A stretch of DNA of 64,000 bases from Hymenolepis diminuta (Eukaryota; Platyhelminthes; Cestoda; Cyclophyllidea; Hymenolepididae), in assembly GCA_900708905.1 (NCBI GenBank), contig CAADRB010000063.1:397477-461476 (forward strand), in the 5' to 3' direction. Below, piece by piece: positions 1 through 12,400 of the stretch; within the stretch, counting starts at the first letter, position 1, and the number at the start of each line of letters is the position of its first letter. The notes under the pieces were generated by a model, which searched no databases, was not told where the DNA came from, and saw nothing but the letters and a program-made list of their open reading frames with translations. The position numbers and the translations under genes are program-made.

Positions 1-92
1 TATTTTCCACTGTGGGAAATTTTCAGTTTTTATTAGGATGCAGACAAATTTCAGTATTTTATATAATTACTCTATTTTTACTTTTAATCCAG

Positions 93-434
93 TTAACGTC
101 GGATATACTTCGTCTCCTCTCCACGATCCAAAATCGGAAGTCTTCTTCATTGAACCCGCTTCTGCACTACCTTCTTGACCGCCAACGCTTCCACCTTGTT
201 GGCGGTATCCTCTACCAACAGAAGTGCGGAGGTAATCGAAGCATTATCGACTGGTCAAATCGACTTATTTGCAAGTACCTTTCCGCTGAAAGCCGTGATA
301 CTGACGTCTTCTCAACTCTCGTCAGTGATTGGCTCTCTTGGTCCCCTTTGGATACCATCACGAAAATCAATTTGTCGAATAATACACTCTATTGTCTTCC
401 TATGTGTCTTTTCACTCAATTGCCGTCTTTAGAG
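93..434 (+). CDS. Lrrk: Lrrk exon a: pre-LRR linker and first LRR
   Basis: Acceptor TTTTAATCCAG, donor GAG|GTGAGA, phase 0 to 0, 114 codons. The last third reads as a leucine-rich repeat (ITKINLSNN then LPSLE). The first part is uncharacterised linker or the end of an upstream repeat domain. An earlier AG at 25-26 would also keep the frame but adds an intron-like pyrimidine tract. Confidence 0.75.
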
Positions 435-3400
435 GTGAGATTATTTTGGAAATGTTTGTTACTTTTTCTTCTACTACATTTACCCATAACTGTTTAGGAG
501 CTAGATTTAAGCCGAAATTCAATAACAGGATTGCCCAGTCGGTCCCAACTAGAAGAATACGCAAAAGCTTTGGGAATCACTATTCTAGCACCAAACTTGA
601 CTCGATTAGATCTTTCAAATAATCTTCTTCAAACCGTACCACCCTGGATATTCGGTAAACTTTAATAAGCCCGGAAATAGCCATTGAATTCTATTAATAT
701 TTTATATGTAGTTATGTATTTTAATCTAGGTACGACAGCGAGTACCAAATCTAAACCCATATTTGCCCCGCGTCTTTCAACTCTCCGTCTTTGCGATAAC
801 AAACTGCGGAGTGTTCCCCGACAAATGTGGTTGGCTAAACGACTTCAATGTCTGGACTTAAGTGCAAATTTAATTGTGGAATTGCCCCGTGCAACGGTTG
901 AAGAAATACTCGGTGCTGCTTCATTTCGATTGGAGTCTTCTGCTGAAAGTGTAATGTCTACTTTATTGTACAGTTGAAGATTATTTGCAGCTTCGATAAC
1001 ATATTTAATCTGCTTTAGGACTTGATCACGAAGAGAGGTATTTCCTGCCTTCCCCAAATACCAAATGGCGTTAAAGTTATGACATTCCTGAAATCAGATA
1101 AGGATCTAGCTATTCCAAGCTCTTCAGCGTCAGCCAATAATCTGGTAGCCGAAAACTGTCATCGTTGGACCGGCGGTCTTTTGCATCTTTGGTTACAAAG
1201 AAATCGTCTGATTCACCTTCCTCTGTCAGAATTACCACTTAATACCCGTCGTCAGTCACTGACAACCATAAATGATAGTAGAAAGTCCTCGCAGGAAGTG
1301 TGTTCTGGGAACGTAGGACTTTCCCTTCTTGCCCCAGCTTTGACTAGTTTGGATGTTTCTGGGAATCAACTGTCTGGTCCTTTACCACCACCCTCGAGAT
1401 TTCCATCGAAGTTAGTACATCTGGATCTGTCGAATAACCAGATATCATCAGTTGGGCTATTGTATGATGGAAAGCGGAAGGAGTCCATTATTGAAAAGTG
1501 AGTTCAAACAGCCAAATCAACAGGAAAAAATGCGTTGTATAAGAAAGTGGATAGGAATACTTGAGATGCATAAGTTATCGTTCATCGCGTTTCGTTTGAT
1601 ACTTCTAATCTTCATTTTAAGGTACCAGGTGTGACAAATGGAATAAGAAATGGGAAATAATTATGAAAAATAGTCTTTTCCTAAAAAATGACAAAAAAAT
1701 AATGCTTCTCTATGGTTCTACATAATAAGTCTATTGCGGAAGAAGTTCCAGCTTAGAGACAGACTAATATAGGTTGTAGGAAACTACTTAAGATATATCT
1801 AATGTATTGGATTCTAAGTGGCTTAAAAATTTAATTATCAGATATAACAAGCATAAAAGGAAGAAATTGACAGTCCAACTACTCTTTTTCGCTCTTGGAT
1901 GTGTTCTTATAGTTATTATGAATTTAACGCTGCTAACCGAAAGTAACAGAAAGTGATTTCTTGAATACAACCTCCAGAGAATAAATATTACAGATCACAG
2001 TTAGAAAAGAATGTCAAAATGCAGAAGTGTAACCATAAATCCTCACATAAATACCTCTTCAACATGTCAGAACATGAAGGCTATGTATTCTGTTGTTCGA
2101 TTCGTACGCTATATATGGTCTTTAAATAAATATGCTCATTATTACTGGGTAATATGTTCAGAAGACTCAGAAGTCCTAGGAGAGAAAACACCTTTGTATA
2201 GTATTATTTTGTGGGAATTATAAGTATGTGGCGGGAGTTAGACATCTAGGCGAGGTCTAGATGTTTACTATTCCGAATTCAGGTAGCGGGACATTACAAT
2301 GTAGCCCTAACTGCACGAATTCCACTCCTACAAGACAGGAATAAGAAGAAGTCAGTAAGTGAATATATGATCAGCAGGAAAATCTGTGAAATCGGAGGTC
2401 ACGAGATCAATGCTTATCGATGCGCACCTAATGAAATGAATGGTCGACTGTACTGGTTAAATTCTGGTCTTCAACAGTAATGCTAGAATTCGAATTTCTC
2501 ATAAGAGTTGCTCCAGAATATCTTCTCTCTATCGAAGTCAAGTTCTGTGAACACTTTCTATAATAAACTTGGGAAGATTTCTTCATTTGTGAAGAATATA
2601 GACGAAGCAGCCACCTTGTAATAGGTGATGAGGTGAGGAGTAAGGATCAAAATGCTAGTGTTGATAGCAGAATGATATTGGTCAATCACTTTCAGGTCGA
2701 GTCATAAGCACGACGGAGTGAAGGAGGTAGAAAACTTGTATAAATCGATAAGCGAATTAAGATATACTGTGCGTCTTACAATATCAATTCAACGTAGGCA
2801 TTGAAAAATTCAATTCATGAATGAGTATTCTTTAACTTTTTTCTCCAGCTCGCCAGACGATGATCGAAAATTATCCTCTCCACCAGTTTCTGATGGTCAG
2901 TTTAGGCGACTTCTGCATCTCAATCTTCGAAATAACAAAATCTCTACCTTTAATCCCATCTCCTCTCTGTCCGTAAGTCAGACGCGGCTACTTATAATTA
3001 ATCAGTAGCATTCATTATTCGTTAATATGATTTATATCGTTTAGGGTGGCAGTGGTTTGTCGGATACCTATCTGTGGTTTCCAGAACTCTCTAGCTTGGA
3101 TCTCTCTGGCAATATTGAACTCAAATCTTTGAGTTCAGCCGTATGCCGTCTTGAAAAGTTATCATCCTTAGAGTTGGACGGTTGCTCTGGTTTAACTGAG
3201 GTAAGTATCTTCAAATAATTGGCTAACTTGGTCGCGGATAAAATTATAGGTAATAAGTCATTTTCGTCATTCAGCTTCCACCGGATCTTTGGCGCCTTTC
3301 AAAACTCAAGTCTTTGACCCTCTTTAATACTCCAGCCTACGGTAAATTGGTTCGTGATATTCGAGCCGAAGAAGTAATTCAACAGAATTATAGCCGACAA

Positions 3401-6400
3401 CGTCAAAAGCTTCAGCAACAACAGCGCAGGAAAAGTTCCCGTGGTCAGGGGTTAAATACACCTCTTTCGTCGATTCCCTCGTCAAAATCGGCAGACATGC
3501 CAATTCTTAATACAAAAACAATTCTGGAACATCTTAAGTCATTATCGAAAAGGTTAGTGCTAAATAGCTGCTTATAGAATTTTTGAAGATTTCTTCAAGC
3601 AGTAATTTTGAATCCCATTATGTTCATTTTACGGGCATGGGGGGTGGGTGTACAGTTTTCAATAATATGTTTACAGAGGTGAGGCGAATGAAATTAAGGG
3701 ATTTTCATCTTGTTACCTCTGCACTTGTTATCCCTTTATCGAGATATTTTGACGGCCTTATGCTATGTTCGTTAAATCTTTGAAAGTAATTGGTCAAAAA
3801 TTGCATAAGATGTTGGTTTTCAAGAACAATAATTTTTCTTTTGACCAAAACCAGAATACTTCTTAATATAGTTTAAGACTATGTGAAACAGAATGTCAGA
3901 AAGCTGTCCCTCGGGGATTTACAAATAGACTTTGAAATTCACGCTAATATGAAATACTCTATTACCTAAGTGATCGAAGCGTACAGCAGAAATGCTTGAA
4001 ATCACTACATTCGGTTCCCATCTCTAATGAACATAGTAATCAACATAATGAGGAATTTTATGCTGTACTCAAATAGTTTCTCCGACTTTGTCGCAAGCGA
4101 AAAATCGCCTTATTAAAATCACCTTCCGTTTAAATCCTTTTTTCTCAACTTAGACACAGCACATTATTACGTCTATTAGATACGGAGGTCGTATCAAACG
4201 ATACGATTTGGACAAACAGCCGTATATTACATCAAATGTAGCATTTAATGATTAAAAGGATGCAAAGTGCGGAATGAGATTTTAATTCGGAAATCAATTA
4301 TTTCTATTACAATTGGTGTTGCTTTGTCCATTAAGCGTTCATGGTTGAAATATACTAATAGATATTCCTTTCTCTGTCTATTATTTTTAAATTTTTAGAT
4401 CTTGAATAACTCAAATTTTTAGTAACTCTAAAATTTTACGCCTTTCTTTACCTAGTTAAGGACACAATATCGCATATTTAAATATTGTGTGAGTATTTAG
4501 TTTTATAGGATTTGTTTTTCATATTTAGCTCTAAACCCTACAACAAAGTTCGTTTGATGTTGATTGGTTCTCGTGGTGTTGGAAAAACCAGTCTCTTGAA
4601 GGCCCTTCTTCACTGCGAAGATCAGGATGCAAATATTCCAGAGTCGGAGAGTCATTCCGCCAGTCTGACTATCACTCCACTCCGAATAACCAGAAAATGT
4701 CCCTCTGATCGACCCAGAAGTGAATGGACGGAAAGTGTTGAATTCAGCGTCTGGGATTTTAAAACCCCTTCCGGAACGGAAGACGAAGTTGGAAGTGTTC
4801 TCTCTGCTGTTCAACAGTTCCTCATGTCAAAGAGCACCATCTATGTTGTGGTCTGGAAGTCCACTGATGCTCCGGACGGATTGCACATTTTGGCGAGACA
4901 TTTGGTTGATATTCAGGTGAGCATTTCTTGCTCCTTATTATATATATCAGTTGTGGTCATTCTAACCTTATGAATTCATTATCGTTTGAATAGACTCGAG
5001 CTTCAAATGCACCGGTTGTTCTCGTTACTACTCACAATGATCTTCCCTCTTGTATGGCCTCTGACGTCTCAGAAATTATTGACCGATGCTTTCTTCGTTC
5101 TTCAGATCCTTCAGCTATGGGATTCTCTCAACAAATTGTTGGTCACTTTCGTGTAAACCCCACTGATCTTAATGACTGCAACAATCTGAACGAAATTCAC
5201 CAAATTGCTACAAGCGTCTATTCGGCTGCCAACTTCCTTAAACCACCTTGTAAGACTTGTCCTTTAGTTCTACTATCTTTGATTAAGTAGCATGTCGATC
5301 AAAGTGTTTTGTATTTCAGTTCGAAAACCACTGATCGGAACAAAATATGAACCCAACCGTCAGAGGCTTCTTAGCTACTCTGTTCCTTTGGTCTATCATG
5401 ATCTTGAATATATTATTCGCAATCTTGCAAATGACCTTCGTGTTGCTGGGATACCACCAATAGTTAGCTTGGAAGATTTCGTGCAAGTTTTGCAATTTGG
5501 TTTCCGAAACGCACTTATCGGACATTTCTTATTGCGGTATTTTCCCAAATTTCAGGAGCGAAGTGAATATTCGACTTCAAGCGGCAAATAATTCCAGTAG
5601 TTTGGAGAGTGAAGAAGAGATTCTTTCGGCTTTGACCTTTCTTCATGAAGCAGGTCATCTCCTGTACTTTCCCAATCTCTCGCGAGCTATTGTGCTGGAT
5701 CCCCTTTGGCTCTGTGATCTTCTACTTCGATTGCTCATAAGTGATACTGGAGTTCAATCGATTCGAGCAGGTATATTGGTCTCCAGTTAATCGATTTTAA
5801 TTCTTGTCTCATCATTTCCCATGTTTTTTTCCAGGAGTCTTGAATCTATCTCGGCTGAAGGAGTTGCTAACATCTACGGAGACACCAAATGTCTCTGGTG
5901 AATCTGAAAACTCTGCAGATATCGATCGACTTATGTGTCGATTCCGGCATCTAGAAGTATCTTTCGCTCTGACCTATCTTGTTGGTCTTTTGGGAAAATT
6001 CGAATTGGCCGCTCCTTTGGACTCCCAACATCTCTTGGTTCCTGCTCTTTTACCCATGAGAAAACTGGCAGATTTTGATTCGAAGTTTTCTAATGTTCCT
6101 AATCGTCAGGTAAGTGGACTTATATTATTTAAGTAGTATCTTCCATCATTTTATTCAATTTTAGATCCGAATAACTCCGTTAAATAACGTTGATACGTCT
6201 CAGAGGGAAGCAGGTATGGAAGGATTCTTAAAAGATTCTGATCCTTTGGATTGCTCCGTCTATACTCTTCCACGAGGAAATCGATCGAAGAAGTCAGTAA
6301 AATCACGACTTCCTCCACCGATAGCTGAGGATTCAAGTGAATCATCCATTTCATCGACGGAGTCTCCAAATGCTCCTTCAAGGAGACCTAGCATTTTTTC

Positions 6401-9400
6401 CAAATTGGCTTCAAATCTAGTCCCCAAGGCCTTTCGAGGTCAAAAGCACAAGGTCATTGAAATCAGCACATCTTCACCGTCGATGTTTTTCGATAGGAGT
6501 GACAAGATGCGCCAAGCTGCGGTTCGGAGAAGAGGTCCTTCGATTCAAGGTCAGCTTCAGGTGCCAGCTTGGATACGTCAGGCTGCACCATCCGCCCATG
6601 AAGTTCTAAGAGTTTATGCTCTCTCTTATGTTCCGACTGGGTTTTGGACGAGGCTTATAACACGATTGCTCACCGACTCAGATCTCAATGGCATCTGTGG
6701 GTACGTTCACTGGGTGTATGTCCTATACGACATATGGTTAGCGTTTAAAAGGTAGAATAGAAGTAGCCATAGCGTTTGCAAACGAACTTACTATTCCGCT
6801 TTCGTTAATTTTTGACTGAGCATGACACATAATGTGCTCATCTCTGTTAGCCTACTACGCTGTTTTCTTAGTATGATCGTTCAACCACAATTTTATGTTA
6901 ATGTAAAAGTCGGAAGTTATTGTGACAGTGTTTTTGACAAACAGCGAGTTGGAGTTCCAGAATCTGTGAACCTTATTATCAAAACTACATTTTGTAAGAA
7001 TTTGAATTTGTGCATACTTATTGGACATTTATCAAAAAAGATACAAACCTATTATTTGTTACCAATGGCAAAGTGGAAAAAATATTTTTATCCCTGGAAA
7101 TGTATCTAACTATGAGGAATGGTAAATAGTCCAATAATTGGAGGGGTAGAAGGGTTCTGAGTTTTATTAGAAGTTATGGATACAATAAGTTATTTATTTT
7201 TTAAATTAATATGAGTAATTTTCACTCCGACATGTTCAAATGTTCTAATTTTCAAATATTGCGAATTGATTACTAGGTTCTTATATATATTCAAGTTCGT
7301 TATATTCAGAAAAAGATTATATTTCATAAAAGCGTCCTAACCGGACCACATCTCTCTATATTTGACGAGATTATAGTTGGCAAGCTGGATTCATTTGCTG
7401 ATTGAGAGGAAGCCTCGCCACTCTCAATCATGTCAATTAAGATTTCATCGTGTGGCCAGGATTCTGGTATTTGTAAGGTAAAAGATTTTTCCTTGAAAAA
7501 CACCAGGGTTGTTAATATTTGCATGAAATGAAATCTCTGAGTTGTTTTTTTTATCTGTTTCTTACAACAATATGATAATTCACTCATCCTATTTGCATTG
7601 ATATCTCCACTTGGTGAGGCTTTTGTATTCTGCCTTACATTTATGACGGTATTTTCTAGGCACTCCCCTTTATTTCTGTTAAAGCTATGTGAAACAGACT
7701 TCCACAAAGACATTTCCATTTGTATCTAAATTGAACAGGCGTATTCAATTACTCTCAGCCTTCTGACTTTAGGGTTACAATGGGGTTGGTAATTTAGTGG
7801 TTTCTGGAATGGAGGAGGGGCTTTAGGCCATCCAGTCTTTATGATTGGCAGTTTAATATTGGGAGCATTTCAGAAGTAGCTAAAGGCCCTAATTATTGTT
7901 TTGCAGCAAAAATTATCACCTCAAAAAAGTTTTAGGGCACTTTTTCGAGAACGTTCATGTGTTAACATCATTTAATTTATCAAATTACTCGAAATATTTA
8001 TATTCCATAGGCGTCTCTACAATTTATCCACAGTAGCACCGGAGCTACGAGCTAGTCTTTTGAGTTTGGAAAAGGACCCCTCTTCCACTGAAACCCTCCA
8101 ATGTGGATGGAGCCTCTCACGAATGGGAATCCAGTTGACTTTAGCCGGAGGAGCTCTACCTGTATTCACTCTTGAACAAGTTGGAAATCGTGTCTCTTTC
8201 GCTACGGCTGTGAGTATTTTGAAATCTTCTTAATAGTAAAGTTTTCCACAGCTATTTCTTAATGCGTATTTGTCTTACTTTTCAGTCTATTGAGGAAACT
8301 GAAGTAGCAATGGAAGCAAGCGAATCAATTGGACTGCGTGATTTCTGTACGAGTGAAATCAGTCTGGAGAACGGAGACTCAATTTTGGTAGATGAAAAGA
8401 GTGCTCTTGGAGGACTGGATGAAACGGATTTCAAAACTTGGAGCCTCTACCTCATGCGATTTCCAACTGGCTGTGCGGAAGAGTTCCGAGAACGTTTACG
8501 TAGCGTTGAGGTAGAACAGGTCGAAGCGAGTGGTCTGAGTGTTGAGGTTTTCGGTAAGTTTGTAGGAGGAGAACAGCTAAAATGTCTTAATCTTGATCTC
8601 TTAGATATTTTGTAAATATTTCATTTTAATTGTTACCCACATTCACAGCAAAATAAGATGGAGAAGAGGTTTTTTATTGGCTATAGCTAGAAATCTCATA
8701 GCAGAACCTAGAATCTTGTTTAAAAGAGAACATGTGGGGTCGGAAGTAGTGTGTGTGTATAAGACTGCTTATAGTAGAGGACAAATGCACTTTTAAGTCC
8801 AAGTGCAGTCCAAGAGTACAAAGAAATGACCCAAAGTGTATGGTAAAAATGTCAGCTTGTAGGTGGTCTCTCATGGAAGGCAATTGTGGGAGGATTAGTA
8901 AAGCCAATTTTAAGGGGTGAATAGTATATCTTCATAACCTATTTTGGATTAGGCTCTTCATGCGTATTTAGATTCGATTCGTGATACGGTGTAAGTAATC
9001 AGGGGGAAGAGAAGGTATCCATTCTTATATTCTCAGGTTGTAACAGAAGTTCTGTCCAATTTTTGAGCTATGTGTTTAGTGCACGATTACTTCAATTTAG
9101 CTTGCGAATGTCGTATGCTTATCTATGGTAATTAATAAAATATTATTTCTTCTTTCAAATTGTGTGATAATTATCGTTTTTAATAACTATTTCTAGCCCT
9201 TATGTACACCTCAAATAAAGAGTATATCAGACACATTTTACTATTTCAATTTCATAAAGACACTTATGGAAACGATGTCGTGAGTGAAAAGATCTGCAGA
9301 AGGTGGTTTTCCGCAGGTGGTTTCAAAAAGGATGACTTCAGTCTGAAAGACGAACCGAGATCAGGATGCTCAAAAATCTCGATTCTGAGCAATTGCAAGT

Positions 9401-12400
9401 TGCCATTGATGAAAATCCAACCTACACTACTAGATAACCGAGCAAAACCTTTAACGTAAGCCGCAATATGACCATATATAGGGAAATGAAAAGGCTTGGA
9501 TGGGAAAGTCTCTAAGGCTGGGAAATGGACCCTCCCACACTATTTGTCAGAAATTAACAAACAACGGCGTGTGACCTGTTGTGTTTCACTGCGTTCTCGT
9601 GAACTGAATTTCAGGCACCTTTTTAGACCGAATCATAACTGACATCGACGAGGAGTGGATCCTTTACAACAATATTAAGCGCAAAAGACATTGGCTAAGT
9701 CAAGACAGTGATTCAAAGCCAATTCCACTTCCAAAATGAGAAGTGGACTGCATCCGAATGGGTGATAATCAAACGATAACATCTGAAGTTTATTGTCAGC
9801 AGCTAACTCGTTTAAAGCAATTAACGCCAGGAAAATGGTCTTGTTTGATCAATCGAAAAGGAGTGATTCTGCACTATGACAATGCGAGACCCCACACTTC
9901 AAGAGCAACCAAAAATCTCGTTGAAGAATTTGGCTGGGAAGTCATGCATCATCCACCATATTCTCCGGATCTTGCACCAACCTATTTTCATCTTTTGAGG
10001 AACTTACAGAATCATTAAATAGGACAAAGGCTTACTTCAGGAGAAGAGGTGGAGATGAAGCTAGTTTCTTTTTTGAGTCCAAACTAGCATAATTCTATGA
10101 AGAAGGAACGAGAAAGCTTATGGCAAGGTGGGAAGATGTAATTAATAAAAGTGGTGACTATGCTGAACACTAAATAAGTATATTATTGACAAAATTAATT
10201 CAAATTAAAAAAATGGACAGAACTTCTATTACAACCTGATATTTGTTTGTACTCTTTTTTAAAGAATGCGTATGCCTGTAGTTTTCTTGTTCACTTGCAG
10301 ATGATTTCGCAAAGTATTGCCTAATCCAACTCCATATGCCCTCATTCTCAATTCACTGGCCCGATTATCGAAATTTTTCAAAACCCGTTGATGAAAATTG
10401 CGCTAGTTCTTGTAGTCTTCATCCCGACAGACGCATCTTAACACAAATTCTTACAAAAGTAAGTTTTGTTTCTATACTATCCTTATTATTTATAGTAAGG
10501 GTTCTATGTGATTACTTCCTCTTTTCTTTAGATTGTTCACCATATCGATTGCCTGTTGGAGGATTGGTACCCTGACCTTGGAACGCGTTTCAACCAATCA
10601 AATAACGGGGAATATCTTGTTCACCGAGTTATTCCTTGTACTGATTGTGTTAAAGATGCGTCCTCTCGACTTAGGTAGATTTTTTGATTCAGTCCTTCAT
10701 TTATTTTCGATTTTTAGTCAAACGGAAGATCTCAGAGATGCAGTATCTATTCTGGATAATGTTTTAAGTGGTGAAAGTAATCATGGTAGTGACCTGGAAA
10801 GCGATTTAGCCAAAGAGTTTGCAAATCCGTATGCGTCTGTTTATGTATTTAAATATTCGTCTTGCTTAAATATGTTTAAGTGTCGAGATATTTACATTCC
10901 AGATCCAACATCGTGTATGGAATTCTCGTAGAGGAATTAGTTCACTGGTTATTAACACCAGCTCGCAAACAGGAGTCTTTGGACCAAAATAGCAGTGGGG
11001 AAATCATTCAGTGCCCTGTACACTCACATACTACTTGTAACGGCATTTCAGCACCAGATTTGCTGTTTGATGATGTGAGAACAGAGATGAAAATAGCCGG
11101 AAGTAAAGTTACTTTGGAGAAGTTTCTTGGTCGAGGAGCTTTCGGTTCTGTCTTTGCTGGTTCTGTTGTCTTTTCTTCCGCTCCTATTTCCAGCAACCCA
11201 GTACCGAGCGATTCGCTACTCAATTTGGTGGTGGTTTGATAGTGAAAAATATTTTCTTGGTCTACTGAAGTAGTACTTAAGTAGCTTGGTTTGATTTATT
11301 TAGATTCCGGTTGGTGTGAAAATCTGTTCTCCAATCAATCCAATGGAGATCGATATCCGGCTGTGTGACTGGCAACCATTCACGGACGAAGGTGAATCAG
11401 AAGGTGATTCCAAAGTTGCATTTCCTGATTCCCGGACTTCGAAAACGGGAACGTCAGATCTTGGTGTAGCTCTTGCTTTGTATAAGCAAGAAAAGCGTCG
11501 ATGGTCGTTTCAGCCTGTGGAATCTTGCTATACGGCTTATCAGGTCAGTCGGAATCCGTCATTTTCTTTTTTAAAAAATGTATAAACAAAATATGAAGGA
11601 TTTATTTCACCCACCTTGGAAATTTAAAATCTCGAAGAAACCTTAAGTGTAATTTTATTTAGTGACTTAATCTTTTAACTGGCTGGACCATTAAAACAAA
11701 ACAGTATGCAAATAAATGAATTCCGACTTATCGATGGATAAATCTGTCAAGGCGAAAGTGTAGGCATAAAAATTATTAAATATTTTTTTCATTGTCGATA
11801 TTAACATTTTATGTTTTTGTTTCTCTTTTATTTTAAGTAGCGTTTAATAATTAAATAGTTGATTTGAAGTAATGCATAATCTTGTACATTACACAGTTTC
11901 TATGAGGTAACTGGATGTAGTTATATAATAACGGACTTGGGAAGTCGACAAACCGAAGTATACTCATCAAATTTTGGATTGCGTTGGCATGTAAATTGTG
12001 GAAATTTTGCTCTTTTAATATTAGAATTTAGATTAATTTCATACCGAAACCACTTTTTCTTAATGAATCTTTTATTTTTTTATCTTAGTTTGCTCGGGGT
12101 TTCGTCGAGTTGGAAATTTTGCAGAATGCTTTGACATCACACTGCTAATTTGCTTCTTCACTAAAATACAAAACAATATGGAGAAGGTTGGGATAATCAA
12201 AATATATCGCATTAATATTGATAGACAAAAAGAATTAAGTGGTCTAAAACAGCCCATTATTTTTTGAAATCCTGAAACGTCTTTCTTAGTGCATGAAAAT
12301 CCCCAGTGCTACGTTGGTGAATTTAGTTGTGTCTTAAGGATGTCTAAAATTAACGTACTTCCATTTAGGAGCTGAGATCAGAACTGGCTGTTCTTATGCG

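Larger units (their letters stand above)
9033..10239 (+). mobile_element. Mariner DNA transposon, dead copy
   Basis: A 1.2 kb element with 32-bp terminal inverted repeats. The transposase frame is broken by frameshifts and stops. Recognisable pieces: N-terminal helix-turn-helix region at 9202-9459 (IRHILLFQFHKDTYG, then RRWFSAGGF, DFSLKDEPRSG), DEEWILYNN around 9650-9680, and HYDNARPHTSR with HPPYSPDLAPT at 9743-10018. The first two catalytic aspartates can be placed, but the third position (PTD in the family) reads PTY. The 3' flank keeps the TA target duplication (10240-10241) while the 5' flank reads TC. It inserted in the same orientation as Lrrk and sits wholly in an intron. Confidence 0.92.
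8554..10300 (+). other. Lrrk intron carrying a mariner insertion
   Basis: The 1.75 kb intron is mostly the mariner element at 9033-10239. Without it the intron would be about 540 nt. Confidence 0.8.

Noticed and set aside
175..432. Alternative frame across the first Lrrk exon
   Set aside because: The other frame encodes the LRR motif and ends at a proper donor. This one is a shadow.
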